Source: Xylaria sp. FL1777
Taxonomy: Eukaryota > Ascomycota > Sordariomycetes > Xylariales > Xylariaceae
Length of the DNA stretch: 64,000 bases
NCBI GenBank assembly: GCA_022578965.1
Contig: MU400587.1
Span: 62,001 to 126,000, forward strand
Direction: 5' to 3'
The notes under the pieces: generated by a model
Database searches by the model: none
What the model was told of the DNA's origin: nothing
Seen by the model: only the letters and a program-made list of their open reading frames with translations
In this document: positions 57,751 to 64,000 of the stretch, in pieces
Numbering within the stretch: the first letter of the stretch is position 1
Layout of the letters: each line of letters starts with the position of its first letter
Position numbers and translations under genes: made by a program

Positions 57751-60700
57751 ATGGACATGGGAAATGGTACGGCCATCGGCGATCCGACTCGCGACCGACA
57801 TGGCGGCGGCGCGACCAGCTCGCAGAGTCAATGGGCGAAGTACATGTCCCAATGCTTGAGCTCTCGCCTCGACCCGGACGACTTCGACTCTTACGTCCCG
57901 TTGCTGTATAGCAAGCACCCCCTGCCTCCCGTCGTCATTGCCGACATCTGTTTGCGACCGCGGCCGTCCAACCACGAGAGCCTCGACCCGCGCATCTCGC
58001 GCTACCTCGAGATCCTGACCCAGCGCAAACTTGTTGACACGCCGTCGATACTCAACGCCCTCTACAAGTATTCGACGTCCCAGACATATTTGCACTCTGC
58101 TAACGCAGACCACCAAGATCAGGACCAGGACCAGGACCAAAACCAGGCTCCCTTACGATGGGCAAGCTCCTACACCCCCGAAGAGGTCTTGTTCTACCGG
58201 CTCTCGAAAGCCGTCAGACTAGGAACGGGTATTAAGAGTACCGGCGAAGCTCTTGGGATATGTGTTCTCATGGCTCGGTGGATGACTATGTTTACTACCG
58301 CCTCTGCTGCGTTTGCGCAGGACGTCATGGGTCAGCTCCAAAACAATTCCAGAGAGGAGATGGAGGCTGCCCGTGCTGCCTTCGTCATGCTCCTGCTCAG
58401 TGTTTGTGAGAATCACTTCGTTCTCCGTGGGTTGAGCCGGCCGACTGCCAAAGGTACGACTCCCTTATCGTACACGTTACGCGCTCAGCTAATAACCGAC
58501 GCTTGGCTTTAGATGTGCGACGGGTTCTATCTGAGAGTCTGACTTCCTTCATTCCTTCGATTCTACAGAGTTCATCGCAAATTGCGAGCCGGCTAGAGCT
58601 TTTCCGTACTGAGACACTCGCTTCCTTTGAGCCCGTCGATAAAGATAAAAAGATGGTCTCGAATATGGATTTTGACGATCTCGAATCATCCATGGTTCTC
58701 GACAGTATAGCGATCCCCGAGTTACCGATTACCAACTCAAGGGCCGGCTTGTATATTTACCTGAATGCGTCGGTACGAGTGAATCTCGATCTTCTTTTTG
58801 TTTCTCTTCTTAGGATCGGCAGTTAACGTAATGTAGCTTGTCGGACGGCCACTTATAGATGATGCCATCCTTTTTAGCTACCTACACAACCGGTATCAGG
58901 TACGATTTCTAACATACTAGTCAAGAAAATTCGCTAAACAGGATCAGGGTGATATCCAAACCACTACAATAGATCTAATTCTAGCCTCCTTTGATGTTCT
59001 TGCCAATGCAGTTTTTCGGAATGAAGGCCAGAAAACCGGACACCTACTTCGATCATACCTGATCAATAAACTTCCCCTTTTACTTGCCACCTTAGCAAAC
59101 TCAATGTTTGCCCCTTTAACTCCCCAATATTGTATCACCGAGGCCCTTGCCCAGGTCGATACCAACGCCTTTCCAACCTTATCTGCCATGTTTGACGACA
59201 CAAATAACAACAACACATTTACGGACAGCGTCCGGCAGGATTTTTGTTTCGCATGTTGCCTACATGGCTTGATACCAGAATCAAGTATAGAGAGCTTGAT
59301 TGGCGAGATCACCTATCAGAGCTTACCACAGGATGGTCGTCAAGTCAAGGAAAAGCTGGTAGAGCGCTGCATCGCTGACCCAGAACGGATCCAGGAGCTA
59401 GTTCGTGATATAGACAACATGGATGGCAATGTTGGAGCTGTCTGCCAGGCCTTGATTGAGGTGAGTATATATTCCGCTGGGATACACCACGCTGACACAT
59501 GTTAGATGATCGGTCGTCTTTGTGCAAATAAGGAGACTATGACTCTGAAACTTCTTTGCAGTCAACTTGCTAAGAAGCCACTTTCCTTGGATGTGATGCT
59601 TCTTTTTGGCAAACCAGCAGCGATCCTGCATCCGTTATGTGAGGTCTTAGACAACTGGCGCTATGATGAAGATCAAGGGGAATACCAACCTGTTTACGAG
59701 GAGTTCGGCGCTATTCTCCTCCTTGTCTTGGCATTCGTGTATCGCTACAACCTTTCTGCTGTTGACCTTGGAATCCGATCCTCGGACTCATTTGTCGCAA
59801 AACTCCTTAACCAGGGCCAACTCAGCCGACCGCTGGACGAACTCACTGATTCGGAGAAAGTACATTTAGATGGCTGGATCCAAGGTTTATTTGACACGGA
59901 AACTGGAGGGTTGGGTGATGAACTTATGTCATCATGTCCACCTCAGGAGTTCTATCTCCTTGTGCCGACCTTGTTTTATAATATCATGCTTGCATGTGAT
60001 ACAAAGTGTCTTGCCGACGAGAGTCTAAAAACTGGTGTTGAATGTAAGTCTATATTTGGACGTATGTGAGACTTTGTGCTAATGGAGCCACTAGACTTAG
60101 TTGATACTTTTCTACTCCCTTCATTAGTAGTTGCTATCACGTATATGTCGAATCAGCTATGGACAGAATGCAGACAGGACCAGAAAGCAGTAATTACTAT
60201 TTTGCAGTTGATTTTACTCAACAAGAAGGGATCTGACGAAGCGCAAACCATGCTCTCGGCCGTCCTCAATATCGTGGCTAAACCATTGGAGCATTCCCTT
60301 AGATCGTACCAAAGACAGGATCCTAAATGTCAAGAGATCGAGCCACTTCTCAACGCAATCAAAGATAATATTCGCCTATCAAGACGCACAGCGGGCGCAG
60401 GTCACAATGAGCTTGAGGCTTGGGCCAGTACTGCAAATGGTGGCCTCGCCGCTTCAGTTCGACACACGATACAAAGCTTTGTGCAATGGGGTTTGCAACC
60501 AGGTATCAATATGATGCCAACCTCGTACACACATCGCCAGATTCTTGCCGCTCACAGGATCTTGGGGGCTAGAAGACTATTGAATATAATTCTAGATGAA
60601 ATCAAACAACAAACGGATGCTAGCAGTTGCAGCATCATGTATGACGTAGCTACGGCACTTATCTGCGCCCCTGACGCAACCAACATGCCTGCACCGGCTG

Positions 60701-61158
60701 TAATATCATTGCTCGTGGACCCGAACAATCCCCCTGTGGTCCCACAGACACGGATATCTTTGCGGGAGGCATTGAAATCCGAGGCCGAGGATTTTAAAGT
60801 CATCCAGAACTCGGATCCGGCAATGGCGGAGCATATCGTGCGCCTATATCGACATGTAGAGGCGCAGCTCATGATACCCCAACCAGCGGAGACGATGTTG
60901 CAAGCCGGCCTCGGTCTTGGCCTAGATGATAACGCCGCCGCTGCATTAGCAGCGGCGCAAGGTGATGGTTTGGTGACCAGCGATGGTAATCTAAGTCTGA
61001 GCCTTGGTAACGCGGGAAGCGATATGGGTCTCACTGGTGCCACGGATTCAGGCGGGGGCCTTGATTTCGGAACTGACGACGACATCTTTGGCAGTTTGGG
61101 GGGCGGAGGAAGCGGTGCTGACTTACTCGAGGGCTGGGACGGGATGGATCTGACATAA
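57751..61158 (+). CDS. nut1: Mediator complex subunit 5 (Med5/Nut1)
   Basis: This is a tail subunit of the Mediator complex that links activators to RNA polymerase II. Six exons (57751-58453, 58513-58772, 58837-58899, 58942-59460, 59506-60043, 60095-61158) give 1048 residues in frame, a normal Med5 length. Family segments include QSQWAKYMSQCLSSRLDPDD at the start, LADICLRP-like VIADICLRPRP, LLDDAILFSYL-like LIDDAILFSYLHNRYQ, and LDVMLLFGKPAAILHPLCEV with NWRYDEDQGEYQPVYEEFG after it. The fold is all-helical. A DQDQDQDQNQ run lies near residue 125, and the last 90 residues are Gly/Asp/Leu-rich. Intron 3 is only 42 nt. The ATG at 57751 is the first in frame. Confidence 0.93.
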
Positions 61159-62430
61159 AGGACAGTGCCTCTTTGCCCAGGCTCTCAACCTGCATTTTTA
61201 AGGACAAGAGCTCTTTCGTTACAGCGGGACTTGGAAAAGGATAGACGGCGCATATGATACTCCCACGGCGGCTGAAAGGCGACTATAATCCCGTCGATTA
61301 TGCGGAAAGTTACGTGGAGTGCGGCTAAAAAAAGACTATGTGCGATGGATTTGGCCGTACATTCTCTGTCAGTTCATAGCATTGCTACTCCCGGTGAAAG
61401 ACGAATAAGTGATGCGAGATACCCTAATACTACATACTGCCCTTTGCAAGCGGCCCGATATTAAACTATGACTGGAATGAAACAATGTGACTTGTCTACC
61501 TATTATATACCCTATACAACCGGAGACGGGTGCTTGCTGAACAAGTGTGGTTAATAAACGAGACTAGCTTGGGTGATGTGATCATGAGGAATCTCTAACA
61601 CACAGAGGGACGAACTAGCAGCAAGAAAGGCAATTATATCTCTTCTATGAAGATCAACGTGCGACGTCTTCTCCTTTCTATGTATCCTGCTCCGTATCCG
61701 GATTTGGATGGTATGGAGTTCTAACTACATATTTATTATCAGCATGGCTTTAATCCCCATCAGCCTGGCCGTACATCGTGAGTTGCGATTCACTACGTTT
61801 ATAAGCTTCTCAAGTCCATATCGCCCTGTCTCCGCCAACAACCCCTCGTCGCGTTTGCCGTTGCACAAGGAAGCCACAAAGATGCCGACGTCCGAGTCTC
61901 TCGCCGTAGTACCACCCACTTAGTTTCGATGACCATGCTTTGACTTATGTATAGTCACGCATGCTCCGATTTGATGATATCACTCTTTCCGAAAACACGG
62001 AAGACGAGCGAGGACTTATCATATGAGTATACACATACAATTCTGCCTCACTTATATTATCTGGTTTGGGTTTAATGTACGAGGGACCCCGTTAATAGGT
62101 CACGCAAGTAAGACCCCGATGTCATCATCTCCTGTAGAAATGATGTTTGTTCGTTCGTTTAGACTAACAGAGTCTAGTGCGAATCCGAATAGGCAAGAAT
62201 TAAGTTGAGGACAGGGGACTAACTGGACATTACATTGATCGACAGGGTCCAACCACACACCAACCACTTACACGGATACTTTATGCAGATGCAGATATAA
62301 AGATACTCCACCTCACTCATAGTCCATATCCTCTGCTATTCGTACTCATCACTTATTCTTTCTCCCCAGTTGGCTTATAGCTACAGAAAAGGGTGAAGTG
62401 ATAGTAGCATTACAGCCTGTACTGTCCGTT
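61159..62430. other. Intergenic region
   Basis: 1.27 kb between two plus-strand genes. Short ORFs at 61708-61923 and 62023-62208 show no features. No repeat or foldback was noticed. Confidence 0.5.
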
Positions 62431-64000
62431 ATGGTGTTCACAAAGGGGTTTCTCAGTGCTATCAGTTTGACTGTGAGTCTCGGTTTCGGTCTCGGACTCG
62501 CTCAAGAACAGGTCCCTCTCAGCAATAAAGATGCGCCTCGACGGCCGAACGTTGTGTTCATTTTGACCGATGACCAAGATGTGCACTTGGATTCGCTACA
62601 ATACATGCCACATGTGAAGAAACATCTCATCGAACAAGGCACATCCTTCAGCAAGCATTACTGCACCACAGCGATATGCTGTCCGTCCAGAGTGACTCTG
62701 TGGACTGGGAAAGCCGCCCATAACACAAATGTTACGGACGTCAGTCCGCCATATGGTATTGTTTGCCCAATAAATAACTAGCAAAGTCATTTATATTTCC
62801 CTGCTGACGCATTTTGTCTCAGGCGGTTATCCTAAATTCGTCGCACAGGGTTTTAACGAGAACTATCTCCCCGTATGGCTACAGCAAGCAGGGTACAACA
62901 CCTACTACACAGGGAAGCTCTTCAACGCGCATACCATCTTAAACTACCACTCGCCGTATCCCGGCGGGTTCACAGGTTCAGTACGGGGCCTCACACGGGT
63001 AAGACAGGATCAAGAAGACTGACTGACTGATTCGTGAGGACAGGACTTCCTTCTTGACCCCTATACATACGATTATCTCAACAGCACGTTCCAGCGCAAT
63101 GATGAGGAGCCTCGCAGCTATGAGGGCCAGTATAGCACGGACGTCATGGCTGAGAAGGCGTATGGCTTTCTGGACGATGCCGTTCGCGACCTAGAAAATA
63201 ACCCGTTCTTTCTAACTGTTGCTCCTGTCGGGCCACATTCCAACGTGGTCTACTCGAGGAAAGATAACTCAGTCCGTTTCGGTGAGCCTATCTCGGCAAA
63301 ACGGCACCAGGTCCGTCTATTGAAATCTCCCATGTTGTCTCTGACACGTCTCACGAGCACGAGTTTATTTAATCAGGGGCTTTCTACTCCAATTTCCCCT
63401 GAAATTCTTAAACCTTCCTCCATGCTGTGTCTATAATATACGTATGTAAATGGTAACTACTGACGCTGGGTTCCGAAATAGGACCTCTTCAAAGAAGCCA
63501 AGGTCCCAAGGACAGCGAACTTCAATCCTGACCAGGTTAGTGACTCCAAGTACATCAATTCTAATAGACTTACAGTTCAGTGCTAAGCAATATACTCCCA
63601 GCCATCTGGGGCAAACTGGGTTTTACACCTACCACAGCAAAACCAGTCGAACGTGGACTACAATGACCACTTCTACCGCCAACGTCTGCGTGCGCTGCAA
63701 GCCGTAGACGAGCTAGTGGACGGGCTCGTTGCCCGTCTCGAGGCGCACGGGATTCTCGACGACACGTATATCGTGTATAGCAGCGACAACGGCTTCCACA
63801 TCGGCCAGCACCGGCTGCAGCCCGGCAAGACGTGTGGGTACGAGGAAGATATCAACGTGCCGCTGCTCGTGCGCGGGCCGGGCGTGGCATCTAACCACGC
63901 GACTGATATCGTAACGGCACACACCGACCTCGCGCCCACATTTCTAGGACTGCTGGGGATCCCGCTGCGGGACGATTTTGATGGAAAACCTATCCCGCTG
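62431..64000 (+). CDS. Secreted sulfatase (arylsulfatase), cut by window end
   Basis: This enzyme hydrolyses sulfate esters. Exons seen are 62431-62755, 62823-62980, 63044-63310, 63482-63535 and 63602 to beyond the window. The start (MVFTKGFLSAISLTVSLGFG) is a signal peptide. After it comes PNVVFILTDDQD, whose acidic residues bind the metal ion. The signature ICCPSRVTLWTGK (C-x-P-S-R) holds the cysteine that is converted to formylglycine, the catalytic residue. Downstream are YYTGKLFNAH, FFLTVAPVGPHSN and the second active-site block YSSDNGFHIGQHRLQPGKT. All joints keep frame, and 133 codons of the fifth exon are open to the edge. The substrate is unknown; fungal members act on aryl sulfates or choline sulfate-type compounds. 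Confidence 0.92.

Overview
The window is nuclear DNA of a filamentous ascomycete (Pezizomycotina; a Sordariomycete fits best, but no species can be named). The support is compact genes with 42-190 nt GT-AG introns and CT(A/G)A(C/T)-type branch sites, a HET-domain gene, fungal-only families, and an extremely AT-rich block that looks like repeat-induced point mutation (RIP). No rRNA, tRNA, CRISPR or prokaryotic-type operon was seen.

Layout. 1-5480 is a gene-free AT-rich block, followed by a 17-bp minisatellite (about 5519-5875) that touches the 5' end of a JmjC hydroxylase gene whose start codon cannot be found. From 7.6 to 45.6 kb lies ordinary gene-bearing sequence: a kinesin-3-class motor (-), a PPPDE-thioredoxin-PUL protein (+), a tentative small membrane protein (+), Golgi GDPase (+), an Mg-chelatase-like protein (-), a small probable mitochondrial protein (-), Rab7/Ypt7 (+), an SLC35F-type transporter (+), a foldback MITE, an EthD-like protein (+), a heme-oxygenase-like protein (+), a 1084-aa fungal-specific protein (+), a Myb/SANT-like protein (-), a cytochrome b5/FMN hydroxy-acid dehydrogenase (-), a DUF4202 protein (-), a secreted-type single-pass membrane protein (-) and a HET protein (+). 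About 9.5 kb (45.6-55.2 kb) then carries no convincing gene but many simple repeats. It ends at a conserved fungal 239-aa protein, followed by Mediator subunit 5 and a sulfatase cut by the window end.

The genes are unrelated housekeeping and accessory genes; there is no biosynthetic cluster or operon. Shared themes are loose: membrane traffic (Ypt7, kinesin, Golgi GDPase) and genome defence or self-recognition (RIP-like block, HET gene, silent MITE). Exon joints were worked out by hand from splice signals, reading-frame phase and family motifs. Every multi-exon model given closes in frame, but none has been tested against transcripts. I found no clear new multi-gene system. The best leads are the MITE with 55 identical bases at each end, the AT-block/minisatellite/JmjC junction, the 9.5-kb gene desert, and a possible HicA-like C-terminal domain in the 1084-aa protein.
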